Source: Phycomyces blakesleeanus NRRL 1555(-)
Lineage: Eukaryota > Mucoromycota > Mucoromycetes > Mucorales > Phycomycetaceae
Reading direction: 5' to 3'
DNA: 64,000 bases
Assembly (NCBI RefSeq): GCF_001638985.1
Contig: NW_017265164.1
Span: forward strand, 62,001 to 126,000
In this document: positions 44,905 to 55,619 of the stretch, one piece after another
Numbering within the stretch: the first letter of the stretch is position 1
Layout of the letters: every line of letters starts with the position of its first letter
Program-made: the position numbers and the translations under genes
The notes under the pieces: generated by a model
What the model saw: the letters and a program-made list of their open reading frames with translations, nothing else
Told to the model about the DNA's origin: nothing
Database searches by the model: none

Positions 44905-45045
44905 TTGAGATTGGTAAGCCACAAATTAAAGGTGTACATTGTTTCATGCCAAAAAAAAAGTTTAAAATAAAAACTATAATATAATTGATTAAAGTTATCA
45001 AATAAAATCCTTTCTTTCGTTCTTTCTCCATCTCCGTTTGTAATA
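44905..45045 (+). promoter_or_regulatory. F-box family promoter box (pseudogene copy)
   Basis: taagccacaaattaaaggtg then tgtttcatgcc (44940) and aaaataaaaac, 106 bp before the dead ATG; pyrimidine tract tttctttcgttctttctcca at 45012-45031. The first half is the best match to the box before the 49.1-kb gene. Confidence 0.6.
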
Positions 45046-46010
45046 ATGACATCAGAATTAGCGTACGGAATTCCCGTGTGTGTTACGATCCATGTCAAAA
45101 AAAAAGATAACCGAACCACCAGTATCCCTTGTCTGCAAACAATAGCCAGAGCCTCTTCTGGGTGCCTAATGGTATTAACCTAGACGTTAATGGGAAAAGT
45201 ACAAGACAGAATTTGCAATAGGATCCAGAGGAATAATGCCTATCGCATCAATACTCATTATGTATATGAATTGAATATCGAATATCTACTATTACACAAA
45301 ATTGAGTACCTTTTAAAGTTGCCACTACTATCAAGACTACCAAAACAAATCAATTCATAGAAGTAATTGATTGGACTTTCAATGGAAGCTATTGTCACAT
45401 CTGAGAACATTCTTTTTTTTTGTACAGAAATACAGTTCTAGTGGAACACATCTTCAGAAAAAAAAAACATTGTATGACTATCTTGACTTGTCTTACTCAT
45501 TTTGTCTTAGGAATAATGTCGATGTGCAAGAGTAGTAGAAATAAACCAAATATTTTATGGTTTGATATTAAAAGGATTTCGCTTATATATATATATATAT
45601 ACTTGCATGGGCTGGAATATATGTTCGGTAATATTATGCTTGAAGAACTATCAAAATACGATGTAGATAAAATGAGAAATATTAGATCAAGCACACAGTA
45701 TTACAAAAGACAGACACTCTATTAAAGATTATAATAATGCTTTATAGATGTTTTATTTTACTATCACTTATCCAAACATATTCAGTCTTGAGTTTGACAG
45801 AGGTGATAAAAGGGATTCTGGAAGACCTACTGACATACGATCAACAAGAATACCTTAGTGATGCCAAACTACTATTAACGCATGATCAATTGTAATTATA
45901 AAAAGAAATCAGGCACATTCACAGAATATTATGATGGATAATCATTTTCTATATTTCACAACACTCTTTACAAAGATTGGAATTAAAGAGTGCCAAAACC
46001 GGTATACGTA
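45046..46010 (+). pseudogene. F-box family pseudogene, full-length relic
   Basis: Starts MTSELAYGIPVCVTIHVKKK, an F-box start with substitutions, then frameshifts and stops. Later homologous pieces are VIDWTF (about 45367), LEELSKYDVDKMRNI (about 45640-45690) and TYDQQEYLSDAKLLLTHDQL (about 45834-45893). The last is closest to AYDQKRHLDDIKLLSTLDQF of the 46.5-kb gene. Homology fades at about 46010, so the C-terminal half is lost. Confidence 0.75.
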
Positions 46011-46541
46011 TATTCAGATACCTATTTTTTTTTGTCTTTACATTGCAGGCAGCTTTTATTAAAGGGATTATATCACATTGGCTTGAATAATTTGATCCCA
46101 AAGACAATAGATAGCTGCCTCTTGACACGTCTTTGTTACGATTTGACACGCTCATATCTTACCATATGAAATTAAACTACTGCAATTTTCAATTTGTATC
46201 CATAGAGATATATATATATGTATGGTCCAAAGTTAAATATGTTGAATTCTAGATCTTGAAGGCTTGTTACGTATCTGTGTGTGTGGCTGTTTCATGATAT
46301 AAAGGGTAAAAATCTAAACCTTAAATTCTCTAAATCTTTAGATCTTTAAGTTCAAAATCTCATGATGTATTCACTAGTATTGTTATTTCTACAGAAAAGT
46401 TCCTTTAGTGTATTGTAAATTGTCAAAATTATTGGCCAAATTGACTATGACTGGCAGAAAAAAAGTAAGAATACATTTGATTATCGTTGCCCCCCCTCTC
46501 TCTCCCTTTCTTTCTCTTTCTCCATTTCGTTCTCTATTACA
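46011..46541. other. Upstream region of the 46.5-kb F-box gene
   Basis: The family pyrimidine tract is present (ctctctccctttctttctct, about 46497-46516). The tgtttcatgtc box is not at its usual distance; the only similar string is gtttcatgatataaaggg at 46289, about 250 bp before the ATG. Regulation of this member may differ. Confidence 0.5.
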
Positions 46542-48401
46542 ATGGTGCCAAGCCTTCCGTACGAAATTCTTCACCGCATTGCAATTAATTTCAAAGGAAG
46601 CAACATACTCAAATACGCCTTAGTTTGTAAACAGTGGAAGGAGCCATTTCTGCACGTACTTTGGTACTCTCAGAGAGTTGATAAAAGCTCTGTGAATAAT
46701 ATATGTGACAAATCATACCAAGGGTACATCTACCTCAGGAATGCACATCGTATACGGGAGCTGCGTATGGAAGATCCAGAATTAGACGACGTGAATTATA
46801 TATCAGCAATACAGCAAATTTACTACAACATAAATCGACTTGATTATTTGGAAACCTACCAAAAAGGCAGACTATATCAATTAATCGATTGGAATCGTTG
46901 GACGTCCTTATCGCATCTGAAAATGAGACTTTTTCGCAGAACCTCGATTGTATTGAAAGATTTTTTTACGAGTCTGACTGTATTGACAAGCCTTACGACC
47001 TTGTCACTAAAGGCAAACGTAGTAAAAAGTAGCGATAAAATACGTTTGACAGTTTCGTGGCTGGATATTGAGTCACTTCACCTTAATTTACCACTGCTGA
47101 CAGACCTAGAAGTTGATTATACCCTTGAGCCAATATCAGATGACGAATTGGATAAAATACGATGTCTTACCCCTGCAAAATCTGTTAAAGCTATATCCTA
47201 TAATCATAAATATATCGACGCTCTCTGGGTATTGTATTTTGCACTCAAATATCCAGATATATCCAAGCTTGCGTTCACTCCCAGTTCTTTGCGTAAACAG
47301 CTAAATACAACAGCGTATGATCAGAAACGCCATCTAGATGACATCAAATTACTATCAACGCTTGACCAATTTTTCCCTCATCTAAAAACGATCACCACAC
47401 CCATTGCTAGTCACAATGGATGGCCGATGTCCATATTCTACGACACTCTTCAAAAGTCTGGAATAAACACAAAACGCTTAGAGGTTTACATCAACGCATC
47501 TCATTTAAATTCGCAGGACGGCTTTAATGCGTGCTTGAAACCTATATCAGAATCGCTTGAGATTTTATGGCAGACTGCATCCTATTCTACGTCTGGTAAG
47601 AACTTTACAGACGAATTCGCTTTATACCCCAATCTAGTTGAATTGTATATGGGCATCGACTGGCAGATGGATATAGACATTATTCTGGATAATTGCCCAA
47701 TATTACGATCACTATATTTAAGAAAGTTCTGTATAAACCAATCCAAAAAAACGCAACAGAGCTCCAACCATAGTCGCAACCATGGCCAGCACCCTTTACA
47801 AAAACTACAGATGACTTCTACCAAAATAAGTATCGATGCATTCAAATATCTTTTTATCCGTTGTAAAAAACTGTCTCTCGTGAAATTAGATGAAGTTGGT
47901 TTTACTGAATCCAATTTTGAGGAAACCGGACAAGTGCTTCTTGACATGTGGTCTTTTCAATTGGACACACTGATACTTTATAATATTAAGATAGGAGCCG
48001 ATGTTATCAAATATTATGTAATTGAACAATTGGATACCACTCCTGCCAGTGGTACTGCTACTGATGGCCGTGAGCTTGATACAGACTGTCAGGAGCAACC
48101 GATTCGTTCAAACTGGTATCATGTATGCTTGGACGAGAATAACTCGAAAAGAATAGTTTCCTGGGAGCTTGGGGTACCCGACATTGAATACTTTCAGGAA
48201 TATTACAGAGACTTTAAGCGCAGGAAGATGGAAGACGAAAAGACCGAAGAAAAGGGTGATAAGTTCAATAACTATGTACCAAAAAGATCCTGGAAGAAAA
48301 ATCTTGGAGAAGGTTCCTTGGTATTTCGTATGAGATCTATCAATAGCTATTTTCTTTACGACAAAAAATATAGGGTATTTAAACGTATAAGCTTTGATTA
48401 A
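46542..48401 (+). CDS. F-box/LRR-like protein, most diverged member
   Basis: Single exon, 619 residues. The F-box is LPYEILHRIAINFKGSNILK then YALVCKQWKEPFLHVLWYS. The middle keeps ALWVLYFALKYPDISKL and NGWPMSIFYDTL. The C-terminal module is recognisable but changed: SNWYHVCLDENNSKR, SWELGVPDIEYFQEYYRDF and PKRSWKKNLGEG. The Arg-Arg of WELGRRDIEF is Val-Pro here. It is fully open, so probably functional but with a shifted specificity. Its promoter box is also not conserved. F-box suggests an SCF substrate receptor; target unknown. Confidence 0.88.
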   Translation: MVPSLPYEILHRIAINFKGSNILKYALVCKQWKEPFLHVLWYSQRVDKSSVNNICDKSYQGYIYLRNAHRIRELRMEDPELDDVNYISAIQQIYYNINRLDYLETYQKGRLYQLIDWNRWTSLSHLKMRLFRRTSIVLKDFFTSLTVLTSLTTLSLKANVVKSSDKIRLTVSWLDIESLHLNLPLLTDLEVDYTLEPISDDELDKIRCLTPAKSVKAISYNHKYIDALWVLYFALKYPDISKLAFTPSSLRKQLNTTAYDQKRHLDDIKLLSTLDQFFPHLKTITTPIASHNGWPMSIFYDTLQKSGINTKRLEVYINASHLNSQDGFNACLKPISESLEILWQTASYSTSGKNFTDEFALYPNLVELYMGIDWQMDIDIILDNCPILRSLYLRKFCINQSKKTQQSSNHSRNHGQHPLQKLQMTSTKISIDAFKYLFIRCKKLSLVKLDEVGFTESNFEETGQVLLDMWSFQLDTLILYNIKIGADVIKYYVIEQLDTTPASGTATDGRELDTDCQEQPIRSNWYHVCLDENNSKRIVSWELGVPDIEYFQEYYRDFKRRKMEDEKTEEKGDKFNNYVPKRSWKKNLGEGSLVFRMRSINSYFLYDKKYRVFKRISFD

Positions 48402-48964
48402 AAGAAAAACATTATATATATACATAATCTCTTCCATTGCTGAAGAATATCCATAATCATCATTTTTTTTATTTTAACTTGTTACTTTATATGTATAGTA
48501 AAGTAAAGTAAGAAGTAGAGTAACGACTACATATGTCTTAAAGAACAATATGTTTTTAAAAAGCTTTTGAATAAATATTATCGCACAACCATGATTTTAT
48601 TTTCATTTCTACTAATAATTGTTTTTTTTTGTAATAAATTTGAGAATATGAATTTTGAATAGACTGGTTTAGGCAACAAAAGTACCGAGAGCATCTATTA
48701 AAGTATGTAAGAGAAAAGTGGTGTGTCCCAATAACATATCTCAGAATAAGGATGAATATGGTAAATGATAGAGCTAAATAATATTACTATTATCTTTAGA
48801 GGGTTCTCAAGTGCATGCTAACATTTAGGACTTTGACGTATGGTTGAGAAAACACTTGTTTTTATTGTGTAGGACAAAAAAAATGAAGTATGTTACGCAG
48901 AATGAGAAAGTCAATAAAGTCATTTTTCGTAACATGATAGAAAGTGAGTTGTTCCGAGGTAATT
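48402..48964. other. Spacer
   Basis: No gene supported; frame 48844-49062 overlaps the next promoter and has no features. Confidence 0.5.
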
Positions 48965-49089
48965 ATAGGGGATCTGTAAGCCACAATCTAAGGGCGTATA
49001 ATGTTTCATGTCCAGAGTCAAAAAGTATAAAAAAAAATACTTGGCCTATGACTACTAGATAGTCTCGCTATCTCTCTATCTCAATTTTA
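48965..49089 (+). promoter_or_regulatory. F-box family promoter box and pyrimidine tract
   Basis: taagccacaatctaagggcg then tgtttcatgtcc (49002), gtcaaaaagtataaaa, 88 bp before the ATG; pyrimidine tract tctcgctatctctctatctc at 49063-49082. Confidence 0.6.
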
Positions 49090-50979
49090 ATGAATTCAAA
49101 ATTACTACCCAATATCTTCTCATATATTGCAACATATACCAGTAAGAAAGACCGACGTAGCTGTGCACTGGTGTGCAAAGAGTGGACAGAGCCATTCCTA
49201 AATGTCTATTTGTGCAGGATTTATGTGTATAAAGAAAGCTTCACTACAATCCTCGACACACTTCATATTAAAGAAATCTATCAGAAGAATTTCAATCGTG
49301 TGTGGGCGCTGAGTATTGAAAAGCCAGAACATGATCCCAAAAAATATATTCCAGTATTACAACAAAACTTTTCTAGGATAAGATACCTTCTCTATAATGA
49401 AAACAATGAAAGAAGCCATATAGTTTCAGAAACAATTGATTGGAGTCTTTGGAAGTCATTGACACATCTCGAGATACGCTTAAAGAGTGGACTATTTTTA
49501 TTTGAAGAAATTTTTAAAAGACTATCGATCTTTCCAGGCCTTATTTCTTTTGTAATTCGCCCAGTAGCCTCTTACGAAAACTGTGGTCCTTTGTTTTTGT
49601 GGACATGCTTTGAGCTACTTCACCAGTCCTTACCAAAGTTGGAGCATCTTGAACTATACTATGCTCTTGCGCCAGTACCAGAATACGATTTTGAAGTAAT
49701 GAAAAATGTTATCCAAGCATCGAATATGACGAAGATCTCATTTAATATGAATTACCTTGATACTTTTTGGATATTTTACTTTGCACGCAAGTATCCAAAC
49801 TTACTATATTTTTATGACATAAAAAATTGTCCTGACCAAGCATCAAAAGACATCTTTTACGACAAGCAACAGTATCAAGACCAGCTAAAATTACTGTCAA
49901 CGGTTGATGAATTCTTTCCTTTGCTGAAGAAAGCGAAAACAGATTACACTACTTTCAATGGGTGGCCATTTTCTATATTTTACCAGACTCTTCATCACTT
50001 TGGATCTAAATTGGAACACATTGAACATACAACATCTAGAAGAGCTTACGAGCTGTCATATTCCGACGATTGTATCAAACCAATAACTAATCGGTTAAAG
50101 TATATGACCATTTCGGGTGATCACTTTCCAAGAGTCAGACGATACCAATCCCTTTCTAGTTTTTATCCGAGACTCGGTTACTTGTGCATAAAAGATGCGT
50201 TTGTCGATTTTGAAAATATCTTTGAAAATTGCCATGTATTAAGATCATTACGCCTATATAAATGCCGTGTTTGGTCATTTACTAATGAGGATTATACTTA
50301 CACGCCATATTCGCAAGACCCGCCACATCCATTGCAAAACCTAGAGATTATATCTACAGAGGTCACCCCTAACTTGGTTAAATACATTTCATTCCGTTGT
50401 CAGCAGCTCAAGTTCCTGTTTTTGACAAATTTTTTGTATGATTATCGGCCTGGAAAAAACATTGCTCATAATATGTTCGAGATGCCTTTTACACAACTAG
50501 AGACATTAATTGTTTGCCATAAAATAGAAGGAGATAATATTGTAAAGTTTTGTGGGATTGAGCAAATGGAGAATTCTGATATAAGTTTACTAAGTCTATA
50601 TCAAGGCAACGAAGAAGAATCATCTCGATCAAACTGGTACCATTTGTGCTTGGACAAAACAAACCGAAAGCCAAGGTTTATTCAGTGGGAGCTCGGTAGA
50701 CGTGATGTTGAGTTTGCTAAGAGATATTATTGTAAACGCCTAAAGGGCAAAAGGATGAAACAAAAGATACGGAAAGACATGAAGATATATGGCAGCTATT
50801 ACGATGGTATGGGATATATAGCAAGACGATTTTGGAAGAAAGATCTGGAGCACGGTATCTTTTTATTTCGTTTAAAATCTGTTCAAAGACATTTTCTAGA
50901 TTTTAAGGATGGTGCTCTTTTAAGAAAAATAAGAAGAGGTGATGTGATTAAGGAGCAGTCCTATAGTTACTGGAGATAA
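49090..50979 (+). CDS. F-box/LRR-like protein
   Basis: Single exon, 629 residues. F-box LLPNIFSYIATYTSKKDRRS then CALVCKEWTEPFLNVYL. Middle blocks TFWIFYFARKYPNLLYF and NGWPFSIFYQTLHHF. C-terminal module SNWYHLCLDKTNRKPR, WELGRRDVEFAKRYY, then a small insertion (KMKQK-like basic stretch and GSYYDGMGY) before RRFWKKDLEHG and RLKSVQRHFLDFK. The C-terminus adds a basic tail. Same inferred role as its paralogues. It lies about 690 bp downstream of the 46.5-kb gene in the same direction, so these two form a tandem pair. Confidence 0.9.
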   Translation: MNSKLLPNIFSYIATYTSKKDRRSCALVCKEWTEPFLNVYLCRIYVYKESFTTILDTLHIKEIYQKNFNRVWALSIEKPEHDPKKYIPVLQQNFSRIRYLLYNENNERSHIVSETIDWSLWKSLTHLEIRLKSGLFLFEEIFKRLSIFPGLISFVIRPVASYENCGPLFLWTCFELLHQSLPKLEHLELYYALAPVPEYDFEVMKNVIQASNMTKISFNMNYLDTFWIFYFARKYPNLLYFYDIKNCPDQASKDIFYDKQQYQDQLKLLSTVDEFFPLLKKAKTDYTTFNGWPFSIFYQTLHHFGSKLEHIEHTTSRRAYELSYSDDCIKPITNRLKYMTISGDHFPRVRRYQSLSSFYPRLGYLCIKDAFVDFENIFENCHVLRSLRLYKCRVWSFTNEDYTYTPYSQDPPHPLQNLEIISTEVTPNLVKYISFRCQQLKFLFLTNFLYDYRPGKNIAHNMFEMPFTQLETLIVCHKIEGDNIVKFCGIEQMENSDISLLSLYQGNEEESSRSNWYHLCLDKTNRKPRFIQWELGRRDVEFAKRYYCKRLKGKRMKQKIRKDMKIYGSYYDGMGYIARRFWKKDLEHGIFLFRLKSVQRHFLDFKDGALLRKIRRGDVIKEQSYSYWR

Positions 50980-51451
50980 ACCAGCTCTCTGATTATCGTC
51001 TTACCATTTCCTATCATTTATATTATCATAATCTTTATACAATAAACAACAGCCTTCTTTCTACTCAAATATTTCTTGTTGCTATACAGTGTTATTAGTC
51101 AGAATCTGCAAACATTTTATTAGGGTAACCTTGACAATACGTTTTATGATATACACCAAAGTTTTCCTTTTGTTGTAGAATAATAGCTAGTGGTTTTTAC
51201 ACGATTATATAATGGGGCTTAGCTGCATGTATTAAAAATGAATTAAAAAGGCATTATCAAAGTACGATAGCTTCAATACTATGTATGTATGTGTGTTTGT
51301 AACCAATTGGGTTTCTTGGTGTAAAAGAAGATATAAAAGTAGAAACCATATAATTTACTCGACTGATTTTGTTTCAAAATAAACTTTATTATATATGTAT
51401 ATATCCTGTTTTGATTACGATCCAGAAATAGAGAGGAATATAGCGTACGTA

Positions 51452-51482
<31 letters not shown>

Positions 51483-52675
51483 ATGCGTGCATGCGTGCAT
51501 GCGTGGGATTTTTATTTTTATTTTTATACATGTTTGCTGAGCCAACTCTGTTCCTCTTGACTGTATCCCTAACTTGGTATTATATATATATAGTCACAGT
51601 TTACAGACTACAGCCAGACTTTATCCCTTGGACTTATAGCCATGTATTTAAATAATACAGTAATAGTTTTGCTCAGAAAATAGAAAAGTTCGCCATTGTT
51701 TCCCTTATAAAAGGACTACAAAAAATCAAACGTGTGGCAAAAGGGTTCCTGTAGTTGATTATTCTCCTTTAGAGCTTGATCATAAAACCAGAAATTGATT
51801 TGGTTATGGTAATATTAATGACACGTCTATACGTATTTATGTCTATCCTTTGTTGCAATTTTTTTTTTAAAAACCCGTGGGTTCCACAGGCCTTTCTTTT
51901 ATACTTTTATACTTGTACAAACCCATACATATAAATAAATAATTAAGTAAGGAAAACATAGGCTTTCTAGCATTTTGTCTTTTATTGCCACGTGGATTAT
52001 TCTCTATATCTTTTTTAGACCTTTAATACAACCAAGACGCTTTTATATAGTATTTTTTTATATACCTGAAATAGTCTTCCTCTACTACTACTACTTCTTT
52101 ATCAATTGAAACCAAACGAATACATGGATAAATTTTAAGAAAAAAATCTCTCTGTTAAATATAATGTAATATAATAATTTGTATATCTCTCTATATATAT
52201 AATATATACCTAAACCATGCAAAAATGATTAATTAATATACATATCCATGCTGTATTATAATTTGAATTACAATATTAGCATTTGTCAATATATACAAAA
52301 CGTGCAAGTAGTTTTTCCGGGTCCGAAAATTAGCTTACCTTTAGCCGTAAAGCATAAATAAAATATAAAACAAAAAAAGTAACCTGCCAACCAAAAACCT
52401 TTCTTTTACTTTCTCTCTTTCTCCGACCTCATTTCCATTCTCCCCCCCCCTCCTTTATTATCCCTAGACTTTTTTTCACCACCAAACGTTCTTTAATTAT
52501 TTATTTATTTATTTTCATATCATATCATACCATTTAATATCCTTTCATCTCATACTACATTATACTCGACTCAATTCAATTCAATTCAATTCAATTTAAT
52601 TAATATATTTGAAAACAAAAAAGAAATTTCTTTACTCTCAAACACAAAACAGACAAACAGACAGCCAAATAAATT
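50980..52675. other. Intergenic between F-box cluster and IML2-like gene
   Basis: Contains a tgcg/tgca tetranucleotide microsatellite at about 51440-51505 and a T10A5 run at 51859-51873. From about 52400 the DNA is pyrimidine-rich, with caatt pentamers at about 52570-52596; this is likely the promoter and 5' UTR of the next gene. No gene within. Confidence 0.6.
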
Positions 52676-54888
52676 ATGCCAATATTAGCAATGGATTCCA
52701 AACCAGCAAAACCTGAACATAATCTCGGTGGCAACAAAAAGACTCATGTCAAGCCCTCATTACGCTCCATTGCCCGCATCGGCTCTTCTTTTACGAATCT
52801 CGTCAACCTGGCCGAGACCGAAAAGTCAAGCTTAGAAAGCCTTAAAGAAGAAGACGTCAAGAAAAAGGAGATGTTTGACTCGATTGTCCAGGTCCGGCGT
52901 GCGTTTGACCTCTTTCTTGACTCCCGTATCTCGGAAGCCGAAACCATCCTGACCCCACACTGCGAAACTTCGATGTACCATTCGCTCGGATACGGATTCA
53001 TCCTGTTTCTCAAGTGCATGATGACCTTTGAAAAGGACGATATCAACACCACTCTCCAGGTCCTCAAGAAAACCATTAATCTGGCCAGTCGAGAACGCAA
53101 AAAGGATGCCGGCTGGTTGGATAACATCACCACATGGGTCAAGGCAAATGGAGGACTAGAGTACACAAAGTCATTGACCTGTACTCAACGCCACGCCGTA
53201 AGTCCCCACAAAGAATATATATAAATGTGAATAAAAGCATGACATTAAAAAAATTATATTAGGAGCTGGTCTATGCAGAGGCATACCTCTTGAAAGCTCT
53301 GTTGGGAATTGTCTATGACGAGAGCATGGTATCGTTTTTGCGGGAGGGATTAAACATCAGGTCAAGTTACAACACCTACTGCACTTTAGAAAAGTACGTC
53401 TTGTTTGTCCAGCAAGAGGCGGCCAAGGGAAAAGACGTTTCGGCTGGTTACGAGCTCGATGACCATTTTACGTCTGGGGTTGCACTGGGCGTCGGCTGTT
53501 TCAACCTGATTTTGTCAATGATGCCTCCATCGGTTGTCAAGCTGGCCGAGTTTGTTGGCTTTTCATTCAACCGTGCGCACGGTATGGCCATGCTAGAGTC
53601 TATCGGAGGCTGGGATACCTATCGAGAAACCAAGAACGAGAGTGGTAGCTACAGTGGTAGCTTACCCGAGCGACAGAGTTCAGACGAAGGATTACGACGC
53701 CAGCTGTGCGATATGGTGATAATTTTGTACCACATCGTGCTCTCGCGGATGATGCCCCTCGAAAATGTGGACGTCAATCTGGCCGAGCGTGTGTTGGCCT
53801 ACAATCTCGAGATCTACCCAAATGCGGTCTTCTTTCTGTATTTCAATGGCCGGCTGCTGATGAGCAAGCAGAGACTGGAGGATGCCAAGGTGCAGTACCA
53901 CAAGGCAATCGACATCCAAAAGGACTGGAGACAGTTGCAGCACATGTGTTATTGGGAGCTTGGTGTGATTGCGTTTATTCAGCAAGACTGGAGTGTGGCA
54001 CACAAGATGTTTGATATCCTTTCCAAAGAGAGCAACTGGTCCAAGGCAGCCTACAGCTACCTCAAGGCAGTTGCGTTTTATATGCTGACCGAAGAGGAGA
54101 ACAAAAAGGATTCTAAAGGTCTAGGAGATGTCAAGAAGTTGATGAAGAAGGTTGATGGTGAAAGAAAGAAGATTGCTGGAAAATCAATTCCCATGGAGGT
54201 AAATAATCTAATCAACAACAGATAGAGAAGATTTTTTTTTTGATTGAGTGTGATATGTTTCAATATTGAAAAAAAAATTGTATGATAGAAATTCGTGTCA
54301 CGCAAATCACGAAAATTCGGTTTGCAGAATAAGCTTGTGCTGCCAGACCTGGAGATCCTTCATGCCTTTTCAGCATTTGATTTTATGCCGATAGAATTGC
54401 TCAAGATCGATCTTAAAAGGACACAAGATGCGCTGGACAAGCTCGAGACTTCGGAGCAATACTATCATGATGATCTGTGCCTGGTGTATTACCTCCGTGC
54501 CGTGATCTTGCGTAACATTGACCAACGACTGGAATCTGACGTATCAAATGAGGGCGAGAATGAAAGGGTTCGGGTTAGAGCCGACCATGCCAGATCGATC
54601 AAGACCGTGTTCGAGAATGCCGAGAAGGTCAAGCTGGACCACTATGTTTATTACTTTGCACATTATGAAAAGGCGCAGATGCTGATGGAGGAGAACTCGT
54701 TAAAGGAGGCCGAGGCTGAGATCCAGGTTGTCTTGAAAGCCAATGACAAGGGACAGTATGGAGTTGGAAGTGGACAGCATGCAAAGAGCAAGTATAGTTT
54801 GGCCAATGCTCTTGGATTCAAGTGTCACAACTGCCTATCAAAGATCCAGGCGCTGGCGTCAGAACAGGAAAAGGGGCAGGGGAAATAA
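52676..54888 (+). CDS. IML2/TTC39-family TPR protein
   Basis: Exons 52676-53197, 53263-54198 and 54289-54888 give 685 residues; both introns are phase 0 with GT and AG ends. Met6 (ATG 52691) is an alternative start. The basic N-terminus is followed by VRRAFDLFLDSRISEAETIL and YHSLGYGFILFLKCMMTFEK, then ELVYAEAYLLKALLGIVYDE, HFTSGVALGVGCFNLILSMM, PPSVVKLAEFVGFSFNRAHG, and C-terminal helical repeats (YYFAHYEKAQMLMEENSLKE). These are the hallmarks of the IML2/TTC39 family. Yeast Iml2 is linked to inclusion-body clearance and lipid droplets; animal TTC39 proteins act in lipid control. The hydrophobic GVALGVGCFNLILSMM stretch is a family feature and not necessarily a membrane anchor. Confidence 0.9.
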
Positions 54889-55279
54889 GATTATTATTTT
54901 TTGGCTATTTGTAATTCAAAAGAAAGAAACAAAAAGAAATAGTGTATATATAAACCAAACAAACAGATAAATAAATAAAAATATATATTTGTATATATTT
55001 ATACATAGATCTATTAACAAAAATGGTTGATACAAATTTCTTTATGAGTGCGTTTGTGAAGTCTTGATAACAATATTACCTATTGAAGCAATTGGTATTC
55101 AAACCATAATTTATGCATATAAATTATATATATATAATTTACTTTTTTGAAACACTTGGTTTCAAAATAAGTCGATATTGCTATTCTCTCATTTAGAGAG
55201 ATTAAAAATAAGATCATTATATATAGAAAATTGTACTCATTAGTAAGTAACTTGGACATCAAAATTATCTTGATCAAAA

Positions 55280-55315
<36 letters not shown>

Positions 55316-55619
55316 AACGATCAGTCTTTAACCTCAACCCCCCTCTTTTTTTTTTGCTTTCTATTTCTTCCTTCTCAACTCACCCCCCGACCCCTATGTA
55401 TATATATATATATTGGGTAATCAAAATACCTATAAATAATCCCCTATTTTACTATTTTACTAATATTTCAACTTTGATTTTTATCTTCCTTTCTTCCTTT
55501 ACCCCTCTTTCTCTTTCTCTTTCTCTTTACATACTTCTTTACATCTTTACATACGTCTTTACACTTCATTATATATATTCATATAATCGGTTTCTATAGA
55601 AATATTAATAATAATAATA
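54889..55619. other. Intergenic
   Basis: Holds the IML2-like 3' flank, an (aat)n microsatellite at about 55280-55312, a pyrimidine-rich stretch (55490-55530) and a short (taa)n run just before the next ATG. Confidence 0.5.

Noticed and set aside
51279..51545. Frames of Arg/His/Ala/Thr or Cys/Val/Arg repeats at the tgcg repeat
   Set aside because: Simple translation of a microsatellite.
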